A stretch of DNA of 64,000 nt from JALSRK01 sp964461995 (GTDB lineage Bacteria; Acidobacteriota; Terriglobia; Bryobacterales; Bryobacteraceae). The notes beneath the pieces are model-generated. The model saw only the letters and a program-made list of their open reading frames with translations. It did no database searches and was not told the DNA's origin. A program made the position numbers and the translations under genes. The stretch is from assembly GCA_964461995.1 (NCBI GenBank), contig CAYWXL010000009.1, forward strand, positions 1-64,000. The letters are read 5' to 3'. Positions 7,808-16,416 of this stretch are shown here, piece by piece; position 1 is the stretch's first letter, and every line of letters starts with the position of its first letter.

Positions 7808-9016
7808 TTAGTCCAGGCCGGCGAGCGCTGCCTCGAGCTGCTCGGCAAACTGCTTCCCGTTCGCTTCCAGATTGCCGTCCAGGTCGAAAGTCAGGCTTCG
7901 CACGCGGATCTCCCCCAGCCGCGCATTCACCGGCTGGGTCAACGGTTGCGGATAGATCAGAATCGCCGTTCGGCACTGCTTCACCGCCGCGTAGGCTACG
8001 ACTTTCGCCACGTCGTCATGTACCGGCGACTCGGCGGTCTTGTATTTCGTATCGAGAACCGCCAGCGTCCTGTTCGAAACACGGTCCGCCAGTACGAGAT
8101 CGATCCGGAAGGCGAGGTCGCCGCGCTCCCCGATGCGCACCTGTTCCTGGGCACGAACGCGAAAACGCTCCGGCGCGCGCCGGGCCAGCCACCGGGCCAC
8201 AAACCGCTCGAACAGCAGCGACATGTCCACCAAGAACGGAAGCATCTTCCGATCCCCGGTCTCATGCATCGGCCCGGTGCTCTCGAGAAAGAACCGGCAC
8301 AGCGCGTGCATCGGCCGGTAATCGTCATTGAGGCGATTGTAGAGCCGGTCCGCGCACGCCGCCGGTGAGAATGGCTGGAGCGAGGCGGCGGATTTCACAG
8401 ACCGGTAGGCCTGGCGTACTGCCGGCAACACCCGCTCGCTGCACGCGCCGCATCGCACCACCTGCCGGAGCGTCCACGCCAGGATCTGATTGTCCTCGAC
8501 GTCGGCCGTATGCTCCTCGAACCGGCAAAGCAGCCGGACTTCCCACGGCCGCCGCGCCGCCTCCCGCATTTCGAGGGCGCCCCGCACAAACGGCAGCCGG
8601 TCCCGCTCCTCCAGATAGCGCCGGTAGAATCCTTTCCGGGCCCGGCTCAACACTCGCTGCGCGAGCACGTTGGCCAGCCGTTCATAGAACTCCTCGAGTG
8701 CGGCGGCGTCGAACAACGACCGGTCCTGGTTGCGGAACTCTCCGACGTCATAAGCGTACTCGAGCATCCGGAACAGGTTGCCGAGCGGGACCTTCGGCCG
8801 CAAAGCAATCCCCCACCCCTCACCCGTCGAAATGTAGCCCACGTGGCCCTTCGATACCAGCTGCCATTTGTAGCCCGTCTTGAAAGTCGGCGGCTCGACG
8901 CCGATCTTGTCTCCGTATTTCCGGTGCAGGTACTCCCCGAGCTCTCCGGGGATCTCGTCCCTATCGAAGCGCCTCGGCTCGTATTCCCGAAGTTCCAGAA
9001 CGCGCCGGGCCCTCAT
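7808..9016 (-). CDS. mcrC: McrC, nuclease subunit of McrBC modification-dependent restriction
   Basis: A 402-residue McrC protein that partners the McrB motor to cut DNA carrying modified cytosine. The N-terminal half binds McrB (LELREYE, then VGYISTGEGWGIALRPKV, then LFRMLEYAYDV). The C-terminal PD-(D/E)XK nuclease core is visible as DLAFRIDLVLAD followed by LAVLDTKYK, giving the D...DxK catalytic set. The ATG at 9016 overlaps the TGA of mcrB (ATGA at 9013-9016), so the subunits are translationally coupled. Length and gene order fit the family. Methylation context and target are not deducible. Confidence 0.92.
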   Translation of the reverse strand: MRARRVLELREYEPRRFDRDEIPGELGEYLHRKYGDKIGVEPPTFKTGYKWQLVSKGHVGYISTGEGWGIALRPKVPLGNLFRMLEYAYDVGEFRNQDRSLFDAAALEEFYERLANVLAQRVLSRARKGFYRRYLEERDRLPFVRGALEMREAARRPWEVRLLCRFEEHTADVEDNQILAWTLRQVVRCGACSERVLPAVRQAYRSVKSAASLQPFSPAACADRLYNRLNDDYRPMHALCRFFLESTGPMHETGDRKMLPFLVDMSLLFERFVARWLARRAPERFRVRAQEQVRIGERGDLAFRIDLVLADRVSNRTLAVLDTKYKTAESPVHDDVAKVVAYAAVKQCRTAILIYPQPLTQPVNARLGEIRVRSLTFDLDGNLEANGKQFAEQLEAALAGLD

Positions 9017-11222
9017 ACGCCGATCTCGTCCCTCACCTTTTCCCACCGGAAGGCATCGACCTTCGACTGCTGGTCAAAGAAATACTCCTCGAGATACGGC
9101 TCGATCTCCATCCGCCAGATGTCCTCGAGTTGCTCCTGCAAGCCTTCCCGCAGGAAGAAGGTGACTCCTACGGCGTAGTTTGGGTCGCCGATCTCGCCGT
9201 TCAGCCTTTCCAGGACCGCGATCAACCCCGACGGGTCGAAGCCGGCCCCAGCGCGGTCGTGGAAACGCCGCAACAGCTCCATGCGCGGGCGCAGCGCGAT
9301 GAAGGCGAATCTGCGGCGCAACGCGTGGTCCACCAGCGCAATCGAGCGGTCCGCCGTGTTCATCGTGCCGATGATGCGTACGTTCGATGGAATCCGGAAC
9401 TCCCCACCGCCCGCCAATGGCACATCCCGGTCCCGGTATTCGAGCAAGTACATCAGTTCGCCGAACACCCGCGAAAGGTTCGCCCGGTTGATCTCGTCGA
9501 TGATCAGGACACAGATGTCTTGCGTTTCCCGGGCTCTCCGGCAAAACTCGAGGAAACGTCCCGGCTTGAGTTCATACGTCAGCTTTCCGTCCTTCGTCTC
9601 CGGCCGGATGCCCTGGATAAATTCCTCGTAAGCGTAGGCCGGATGGAACTGAACGAGTTCGCAAAACCCATGGCCGCCGCCGATCAGGTGCTGGGCCAGC
9701 TTCTCGGCCATGTATGTCTTGCCGGTCCCCGGCGGCCCGTAGAAGATGGCCTGCCCTTTGCGATGGATCGCCTGCACCCATCGTTCGAGCATCTCCACGT
9801 CGAAGCCGGTTTCTTCAGCGCACTGCTCCAGTGAGTAGGCCGGATTAGGCTTCGGTCCATCCCCATCAGCTCCGTCGTCTGCTTTCGGAGCCGTATCCAA
9901 GATTCTCTGGAACTTCTCAGCCGACAGCTCGATCAGCGTCCGCTTCCAGCCCGGCTCCTTGACTTCCCTGACTTTGGAGTCGTCCCAGCGCACCGGTAGC
10001 CGGTGCCCGTGGCGCTCCCCCGGCACGTAATAGTAAGNNNNNNNNNNNNNNNNNNNNNNNNNNNNNNNNNNNNNNNNNNNNNNNNNNNNNNNNNNNNNNN
10101 NNNNNNNNNNNNNNNNNNNNNNNNNNNNNNNNNNNNNTCCCAGCGCACCGGTAGCCGGTGCCCGTGGCGCTCCCCCGGCACGTAATAGTAAGGGCCCGTA
10201 ACCGTGCCGATCCCGACGACCTCCCGCGTACCCCGGTTCGCAACGATCCGATCGCCCTCTTTGATATGGGCGAACCGCCAGACCTGGTCCGCGCCCGCCT
10301 GGGTCCAATCGCGCTTCTCTGCCACCAGGCGGTCCCGCCGCTCGTTGAATGCCCTCCGATCGAGTTCTGAGACATCGCCGAGATCTTCCCACCCGATGGC
10401 GATGTAGCCCCCTTCGAGGCACGCCTTCCAGTTCCACGCGTTCTCGCCCGGGGCAATCTTCCAGTAGCGACGGTTGAGGTTGTACTTCTTCACCCCGACG
10501 AGCCAGTGGCAGAACATGTCGAAGACGTCCGCCCGCGTCATCCCAGGAAGCTGCACGGTGTCGAGAACGCCAGCCAGCGACTCGACCAGCCGAAACCCCA
10601 TCTGGTTCGCTTCCGGATACTCGCGCAGCGGCTGGCCGAAATCCGTGCCGGCCAGATAGTTGATTACGAGCCGAGTCTTGTTGTTCACGAGGAGGAACTT
10701 GTCGGGCCGCAGGGCGTTGAGGATCGGCGTCATCATCCCCGTCTGGAAACCCTTGGATAACGGATTCTCCGCGAACTCAGCGCAGAACTCCTCCAAGCGT
10801 TCCGGATCTTCTATACAGTCCTCCACGAACTTGAGAATCGCCAGCGCAATCGCCCGCCAGTCTTCCGCCTTGCGCACGCCGATCACGCGGAACCGCCCTT
10901 TGACGTCCGCGTAGATCGCCGGCGCCGGCGATACCCATGCGCCTCTCTCCCGGTTCCCCTCCGAATCACCATGCGGCAGCAACTTCAACAGCACCAGGTC
11001 CGCGATATCCTCACCACGGTCGCGCGCGGCCCGGATGCGGTTGAAGTTCTCGTTGGCCTCCTTGCGCGCCTGCCCGTACAGACGCGCGTGCTTCCTTCCT
11101 CTTTCCGTCTCCGGGTAACTGGCGGCGAACTCCTGGAACAGGGCTTCGAACTCGTGGCGCCGCCCGGCGGGAACCTGGAAGGCCCTCGTGGGCTCGCGGC
11201 GGTGGGCTTCGCTTTGCGGCAT
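9013..11222 (-). CDS. mcrB: McrB-type AAA+ motor with EVE-like reader domain (split by assembly gap)
   Basis: NTP-driven translocase of McrBC restriction. From ATG 11222 (AGGAG seven bases upstream) the protein has an alpha/beta N-terminal region to about residue 245. A PUA/EVE-like domain follows (RYWKIAPGENAWNW, GYIAIGWEDLG, EGDRIVANRGTREVVGIGTV), predicted to read a modified base. The AAA+ module has Walker A GPPGTGKT, Walker B VLIIDEINRAN and the McrB signature MNTADRS. A 100-N gap at 10038-10137 interrupts the frame. The 55 bases at 9983-10037 and 10138-10192 are identical, and merging them gives 2055 bases, exactly 685 codons and a continuous frame. The gene is therefore probably intact, 684 residues. 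Confidence 0.88.
9983..10192. other. Scaffold gap with a duplicated 55-base contig-end overlap
   Basis: Bases 9983-10037 are repeated exactly at 10138-10192, with 100 N between. The repeat is the same protein segment of mcrB read twice. I read it as two contigs that overlap by 55 bases but were joined with a fixed-length gap, not as a biological repeat. Confidence 0.9.
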
Positions 11223-11493
11223 TCGGCGCTCCTCCCCGGCACTTTGCTTGGAATCTGTACACCGCCAGGCGCGGCCTGCCGCCCGCCGCAGCCACGACGG
11301 CCTACTTAGTCTAACTCAGCCGCGGCCCGCTACTCCCCGCCGCCCTGCCCCACCGCTCGGCCTGCCGGAGAAGCCGCGGGTGGGGATAATTCCACCCCCG
11401 TCCGAGCCACTTTTTCTCTTGCAATTACAGTCCTCGCGGGCTAGCGTGGGTGCAAGCCCTGGGAAATCCAACGGCTGAGAGGGGATGCTTTTC

Positions 11494-12249
11494 ATGACTT
11501 GGAAAACCAAATCGTCCGCAATTGCGGCGATGTTACTGTTCGTCACGGTTCCGTCGGCGGCGCAAGACAAAATGCCCGTCTGGCTGAGCCTGACTTACGT
11601 GGACGTGAAACCCGAGATGGACACCGCGTTCCAGGACCTTCTCCGGACGCACTGGCTGCCGGCGGCGGAGAAGAGCGGCCTGGAGTTCATCGCCGCCTGG
11701 CGCGCCGGAAGCTTCGGCGACGCGTACCAGTACATCTTCGTCGCCCCGATCCGCAAGTTCGCCGAGTACGACGGCAAGCCGCCCATCATGGCGGTGATGG
11801 CGCCGGAAGACTACGCGGTACTCTACCAGCGCCTGCGAAACTGCGTAACCGGCGTCCGGACCATCGCCACGACGCTTCCGGCGGGGCTGAGCTACGACAA
11901 CCGGAACGGCGCCCCGTACAAGCACGCCATCGTCAGCAAGGTGCGGGTCCGGCCCGGCAAACGGGCCGCCTACGCCGCGCTCGTCAAAGAGCTGGTCCCG
12001 GCCTTCGAGAAGCTCGACGGCCACCCGGCGCTCTTGACGTACCAGACCGTCTTGGGCGGAAGCCCCTACGAATGGACCCATGTCATCCTGATCGACAACT
12101 ACGCGCACATCGACAACGGTCCCCTGCTGACCCAGGCCGTCGGGGCGGAAGAGGCCGCCAGGGTCGAGGCCCGGCTCGACGAGCTGGTGACTGAGCGGCA
12201 GAGGCTGGTCGTCGATTACCTGCCCGAGTTCAGCTTCGAGAAACAGTAG
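11494..12249 (+). CDS. Secreted NIPSNAP-like / dimeric alpha-beta barrel protein
   Basis: A 251-residue protein with signal peptide (MTWKTKSSAIAAMLLFVTVPSAAQ). The body looks like two related halves. Each has a strand followed by a helix, as in ferredoxin-like dimeric alpha/beta-barrel proteins of the NIPSNAP/antibiotic-monooxygenase fold: VWLSLTYVDVKPEMDTAFQDLL near 31-52 and HAIVSKVRVRPGKRAAYAALV near 149-169. No catalytic motif is apparent. I prefer ATG 11494 because GAGAGGGG lies at a proper distance; the ATG at 11485 would touch that site. Function unknown. A GC-rich hairpin follows the stop codon. Confidence 0.65.
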   Translation: MTWKTKSSAIAAMLLFVTVPSAAQDKMPVWLSLTYVDVKPEMDTAFQDLLRTHWLPAAEKSGLEFIAAWRAGSFGDAYQYIFVAPIRKFAEYDGKPPIMAVMAPEDYAVLYQRLRNCVTGVRTIATTLPAGLSYDNRNGAPYKHAIVSKVRVRPGKRAAYAALVKELVPAFEKLDGHPALLTYQTVLGGSPYEWTHVILIDNYAHIDNGPLLTQAVGAEEAARVEARLDELVTERQRLVVDYLPEFSFEKQ

Positions 12250-12262
12250 ATAGCAAGCGACC

Positions 12263-12300
12263 GGCGGCGGGCGGGGCCTGGCGCACTTCGGCCCGCCGCC
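12263..12300 (+). terminator. GC-rich hairpin after the NIPSNAP-like gene
   Basis: A perfect 10-bp stem (GGCGGCGGGC at 12263-12272 with GCCCGCCGCC at 12291-12300) encloses an 18-base loop. It begins 14 bases after the stop codon. No T-run follows, so it may be a weak or factor-assisted terminator. Confidence 0.4.
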
Positions 12301-12363
12301 CGCGCAGCGCTTCAGCCGGAGAGCGGCCCTGGACGACGCCGAGCCGGCGCCATCCGGCGCTCG

Positions 12364-12392
12364 TTGACCCGGTATCGGCTCTTCAGTAGAAT
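12364..12392 (+). promoter_or_regulatory. Sigma70-type promoter of the glycoside hydrolase lipoprotein gene
   Basis: TTGACC (12364-12369), a 17-base spacer and TAGAAT (12387-12392) lie 51 bases before the ATG at 12444. The spacing and both hexamers are close to consensus. GAGGGAGA provides a ribosome-binding site. Confidence 0.6.
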
Positions 12393-12443
12393 GCCCGCAG
12401 CGAGCGGCGCGACGTTGCGCCGCTTTGCGAGGGAGACCATCAG

Positions 12444-14753
12444 ATGGTGTCCTTTTCCCGTCCTGCTCTGTTCTCTGCTTTACTGCTTGCGGCCCTCGCC
12501 GGGTGCTCTTCCGCGCCGCCACCGCCGGTTCACTCGACCTATGAACCCGCCGGCAGCCGTGTCTACCATGGCGTGGGCTTCGCCGACGTCGCAGACCTGA
12601 AGGCCTATGTAGAGGCCGTCGGCCGGACCCCGGCCCTGCTCGGCGTGGCCGTCTCTCTCACCGCCCTCGAGCGCGACCTGGCGACCGTGCGTGCGACCCT
12701 CGATGCCTTCGACGGCGCGGGGATCCTTCTTGTTGGACTCCACTGGGAAGGCCTCACCGATGCCGCCATTGCCGACGGCGAGCACGATGCCGAGATCGAG
12801 GCGCTGGCCGACGCATTGGCCGCCCTGGATACGCCCATCTTGCTCAGCATCGGCTTTGGCATGGACGGCGCCGATCACCCGACCGGCATCACCCGCGAAC
12901 ATTTCCCTGCCGCCTACCGGCGCATCGTGGACCTGGTCCGCGCTCGGCACGCGGACCGCGTCGCCTTCGTGTGGAATCGCCTGGCCCAGCACCACCTCCA
13001 CTACTACCCCGGCGACGCTTACGTGGACTGGTTCGGCATCTCGTTCCTTACCCGGAGCAGCGTGGCGAAGAATCGGAGGCACTTCCGCAATCTGATCCAC
13101 GATGCCGCGCTCCGGCACAAGCCCGTGCTCGTCACCGCCGCTGCCCCCGCCGACGTGCCCGCCGCCGAGCGCACGTCCTGGTTCGAGGCGTTCTTCAACA
13201 TCCTCAACCGCAACGACGTCTTCAAAGGCTTCGTCTACGTGCCGCGGGACTTCTCTAAGGAACCTTCGATCACTGCCGGCGGCGACACTCGGCTGCCGCC
13301 CGATGATCCCGCCCTCGGCTTCTATCGCGCCCAGATCGCCGTCTCCCGGTACATTCATGGCGACGAGCTGCGGGCCAAGGGGGAAGCGCTCTTCCGCCCT
13401 GCCGGCGCCCCACGCCGCCCCAAACGCCCTCCGTTCCAGCCGGCCGATCCGGCCGAAGTACGCGCCCGGCAGTACCCGATCGATCCCCAGTACGACGAGT
13501 ACGGCGGCTGGAAGGCTATCCGGGGAACCGCCACCGGCTTCTTCCACACCGAACTGATCGACGGCGTCTGGTGGCTCGTCGATCCCCTCGGCAACGTATT
13601 CGTCTCGAAGGCGCTTTGCCACATCGGCTTCGCCACCGACGTCTCGCCCGTGCTCGGCTACTCGCCCTTCCAGCGCACCAACGAGCGCAAGTACGGCACC
13701 CGCGAGCGCTGGGTCACAGCCACGATGGAGCGCTTGTGGAAGTGGAACTTCAACACCGTGGGGGCGTACTCGGACCCCATCGTCATGCAGCAAGGAATGC
13801 CCTACACGCTGCTCGTCTCGATGAATGCGGCGGCTGGCGGAAGCTGGTGGTACGGGACCTTCGCCGACGTCTTCTCCCCCGAGTTCCGCCGGATCTGCGA
13901 GGCGCAGGCCCGCCGGTTCTGCACGCCGTTGAAAGACGACCCCTACCTCATCGGCTATTACACCGACAACGAGTTGCCCTGGCGTGGGCGCTGGCAGGGC
14001 GGCCGCCACAGCCTCTTGCGCGACTTCCTATCGCTCGAACCGGACGCGCCAGGCAAGCAGCGGGCGATCCGGTTTCTCCGCGAAAAATACGGAACCATCG
14101 ATCGGCTGAACCACGCCTGGGGAACCGCCTTTTCATCCTTCGAGGATCTGAACGCCGTCTATGCCGTGCCCGGCCACGAGGAAGAATTTCCCGCTGATGA
14201 CGCCGAGTTCCAGGAAATTTTCGCCTGGCAGTACTTTCGCGTAGTCTCCGAAGCGATACGCCAGGCCGACCCCAACCACATGGTCCTCGGCGACCGTTTC
14301 GGCTCCTACGACCAGCCGCCCGAGATCCTGCGTCCTGCGGCTCGCTACTGCGATCTCATCTCCTGGAACAACTACTATCGCGAGCCGCCGATAGAGGGCC
14401 TGCGCGCCAAGTACGCCATGACGGCGCGCCCGATGCTGCTCACCGAGTTCGCCTTTCGGGCGGACGACGCAGGACTGCCCAACACCCGCGGGGCCGGCGT
14501 CCGCGTTCCCACTCAGAAGGACCGCGCCGCTGCCTTCGAGCGCTACGTGACCACGCTCATGCGCGAGCCCTATATGCTCGGCTATCACTGGTTCAAGTTC
14601 GCGGACCAGCCGAAGGAAGGCCGTTTTGACGGCGAGAACAGCAACTACGGCGTGGTCAACATCAATGACGAACCTTACACTGTCTTCCTCGAGACCTTCA
14701 TCCGGGTGAACGGCTCCATCGAGCGCCTCCACGCCGGTATGGACGGTCCCTGA
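12444..14753 (+). CDS. Two-domain glycoside hydrolase lipoprotein (GH26-like plus agarase/GH50-like)
   Basis: A 769-residue lipoprotein; the lipobox LAGC is at about 18-21, so it is anchored to the outer or inner membrane. Residues about 35-300 resemble a GH26-type TIM barrel: LVGLHWEG, ILLSIGFGMDGADHP, HADRVAFVWNRL, YVDWFGISFL. Residues about 340-750 resemble beta-agarase/GH50-like enzymes: TGFFHTELIDGVWWLVDPLGNVFVSKA, GYYTDNELPW with the likely acid/base Glu, and LLTEFAFRADD with the likely nucleophile Glu. Such fusions would process one polymer with two barrels, or the first barrel may be a binding module. The substrate is uncertain. A near-consensus promoter precedes it. Confidence 0.7.
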   Translation: MVSFSRPALFSALLLAALAGCSSAPPPPVHSTYEPAGSRVYHGVGFADVADLKAYVEAVGRTPALLGVAVSLTALERDLATVRATLDAFDGAGILLVGLHWEGLTDAAIADGEHDAEIEALADALAALDTPILLSIGFGMDGADHPTGITREHFPAAYRRIVDLVRARHADRVAFVWNRLAQHHLHYYPGDAYVDWFGISFLTRSSVAKNRRHFRNLIHDAALRHKPVLVTAAAPADVPAAERTSWFEAFFNILNRNDVFKGFVYVPRDFSKEPSITAGGDTRLPPDDPALGFYRAQIAVSRYIHGDELRAKGEALFRPAGAPRRPKRPPFQPADPAEVRARQYPIDPQYDEYGGWKAIRGTATGFFHTELIDGVWWLVDPLGNVFVSKALCHIGFATDVSPVLGYSPFQRTNERKYGTRERWVTATMERLWKWNFNTVGAYSDPIVMQQGMPYTLLVSMNAAAGGSWWYGTFADVFSPEFRRICEAQARRFCTPLKDDPYLIGYYTDNELPWRGRWQGGRHSLLRDFLSLEPDAPGKQRAIRFLREKYGTIDRLNHAWGTAFSSFEDLNAVYAVPGHEEEFPADDAEFQEIFAWQYFRVVSEAIRQADPNHMVLGDRFGSYDQPPEILRPAARYCDLISWNNYYREPPIEGLRAKYAMTARPMLLTEFAFRADDAGLPNTRGAGVRVPTQKDRAAAFERYVTTLMREPYMLGYHWFKFADQPKEGRFDGENSNYGVVNINDEPYTVFLETFIRVNGSIERLHAGMDGP

Positions 14754-15012
14754 TCCCCACCGCGCCGCCGGAAACCGCCTCTACAGCGGCGCCAGACGAA
14801 GGATTCCGCGGCGGACGGCGGCTCCAGGTTGTCTCCCGCCGGCATCCGATGCCGCACCGCACCGGCTCAGGATGGCGTGCGGCGCAGGAGCGCCGCTCAT
14901 CCCCGGTGGAAACTCCGCCCAGGCCGAACGGGTCTGCCTCAGCCCTTGCGGCGTCAGCGTGTCCGGCAGGACGCGGTGTTTGTAAAGCGGGACCCGGAAT
15001 GCAGCCGCTGCT

Positions 15013-16296
15013 CTAGGCCCCCTCGCCCAGCGCCGCCCTGGCGACGCGCAGCACGTTGCCGCCGATGATCTTCTGGATATCGGCGTCGCGGTAGCCGCGC
15101 TGCACCAGGCCGACGGTGAACAGCGGCCAGTTGGTCCACGCCATGCTCGGGTGGCGGCTCGGGTAGCCGGTGAAAGCGTCGGGCGGCCACAGGGCGCGGA
15201 AGGGCGTCCGGGAGGGGCCGCGTGGTGGAACCTTTTTCGACTCCCGCTCCGAGTTGCGGGAGAGGTAGGCGACGTCCGTTCCGATGGCCACGTGGTCGGC
15301 GCCGAAGCGCTTCACCACGTAATCGATGTGATCGAGCATCGCCGTGATGTCGCCGGAGCCGCCCAGGAAGGCGGGGACGCAGCAGATGCCGACGTAACCC
15401 CCGGTGTCGGCGATGGCGCGGATCACGTTGTCCGGCTTGGCCCGGATGTGGCGGTGCAGCGCCGCGACGGTCGTGTGGCTGGCCACTACCGGCTTGCTGG
15501 AGACCTTCGCCGCCTCTAGGCTGCTCCGCCACCCGGAGTGCGCTACATCGACGATCACGCCTACGCGGTTCAGCTCGGCGATCGCCGCCCGGCCGAAATC
15601 GCTCAGGCCCGCATCGGCGGGCTCGGCGGCGCCGTCGGCAAGCATATTGCGCCGGTTGTAGGTGAGGTGCATCATGCGGATGCCCAGTTCAAAGAAGACG
15701 CGGACGTAGCGCAGCTCTTCTTCCACCGAAACCCACTGCTGGGCCAGCGGTACGCCGTTGGCGGAGAAGTAAAGGCAACGCTTACCCTGCTTCTTGGCGG
15801 CGACGATGTCATCTGGACGCGCGGCCTTGGTAACGAAGTCGCGCAGCATGTCGGTGACGTAGGTATAGTGCGCCAGCCGCTTGAGCATCCGCAGCGGGTC
15901 CTGGCCTTCTTCGCCGGCGTTCTGAAAGACGCAAGTGACGCCCGAGGCCTCCCAGGCCTGCTGGTACTCGGCCCGCTCGGCGGGATCGTCCACGCAGCGG
16001 GTCATGCGCATCTGCTCACTCAGGTCGGCCACTTCGGCCTGGGAGGCACCCGCTTCGATCGCCGCCCGCAGACGGTCGCCGTCCACCGCGCTGCGGGGCG
16101 AGAAGCCGTAGGATTCCACTACCACGGACTGGGCATGGAGCTCAAGGCCGTGCTCGAGGTCCTTTCGGCTCGGCTTCAGCAGCTCGAGCGCCGCCTCGCG
16201 CGCCCGCCGGATCTTCGGATTCGCCGCCCACGATTGCCCCGCCGCGGCCGCCGCGCCCAGGGCCGGAATGCCGGTCAGGAAATGCCGCCGTTTCAT
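15013..16296 (-). CDS. Membrane dipeptidase family protein (peptidase M19)
   Basis: A 427-residue exported protein. The N-terminus MKRRHFLTGIPALGAAAAAG resembles a Tat signal. M19 family sequence is clear: MHLTYNRRNMLADGAAEPADAGLSDFG, VDVAHSG, PVVASHTTVAALHRH, GGYVGICCVPAFLGGSGD and a C-terminal GGNVLRVARAAL. The usual N-terminal zinc-binding H-x-D (as in DGHNDL) is not seen; the equivalent stretch reads VVVESYGFSPRSAVDG. The metal site may therefore be non-canonical, or this is the subgroup that reads SYGF there. Start ATG 16296 is supported by the signal peptide and by TATCAT seven bases upstream. The physiological substrate is unknown. Confidence 0.82.
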   Translation of the reverse strand: MKRRHFLTGIPALGAAAAAGQSWAANPKIRRAREAALELLKPSRKDLEHGLELHAQSVVVESYGFSPRSAVDGDRLRAAIEAGASQAEVADLSEQMRMTRCVDDPAERAEYQQAWEASGVTCVFQNAGEEGQDPLRMLKRLAHYTYVTDMLRDFVTKAARPDDIVAAKKQGKRCLYFSANGVPLAQQWVSVEEELRYVRVFFELGIRMMHLTYNRRNMLADGAAEPADAGLSDFGRAAIAELNRVGVIVDVAHSGWRSSLEAAKVSSKPVVASHTTVAALHRHIRAKPDNVIRAIADTGGYVGICCVPAFLGGSGDITAMLDHIDYVVKRFGADHVAIGTDVAYLSRNSERESKKVPPRGPSRTPFRALWPPDAFTGYPSRHPSMAWTNWPLFTVGLVQRGYRDADIQKIIGGNVLRVARAALGEGA

Positions 16297-16303
16297 GCTC
16301 GGA

Positions 16304-16309
16304 ATGATA
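16304..16309 (-). promoter_or_regulatory. Candidate leaderless -10 box (TATCAT) of the M19 gene
   Basis: On the minus strand TATCAT is followed by seven bases and then ATG 16296, with no Shine-Dalgarno site between. It belongs to the TANNNT set. Confidence 0.4.
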
Positions 16310-16416
16310 CCACCAGCCTGGTTTCCGCACACAGCGGGTTCCACCGACCCTTGCCAGGGCGCGCCGAGGGCGTCACCCATCCTGCCGGCAAGTTGGGAAC
16401 AGGGCGCTCGCGCCAT

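Noticed and set aside
9983..10192. Direct repeat with spacer as a real biological repeat or attachment site
   Set aside because: The spacer is 100 N and the merged frame is exact; this is a contig-overlap artefact.
14754..15012. Minus-strand open stretch of about 80 codons between the glycosidase and M19 genes
   Set aside because: No start with a ribosome-binding site or TANNNT box and no recognisable domain; treated as intergenic.
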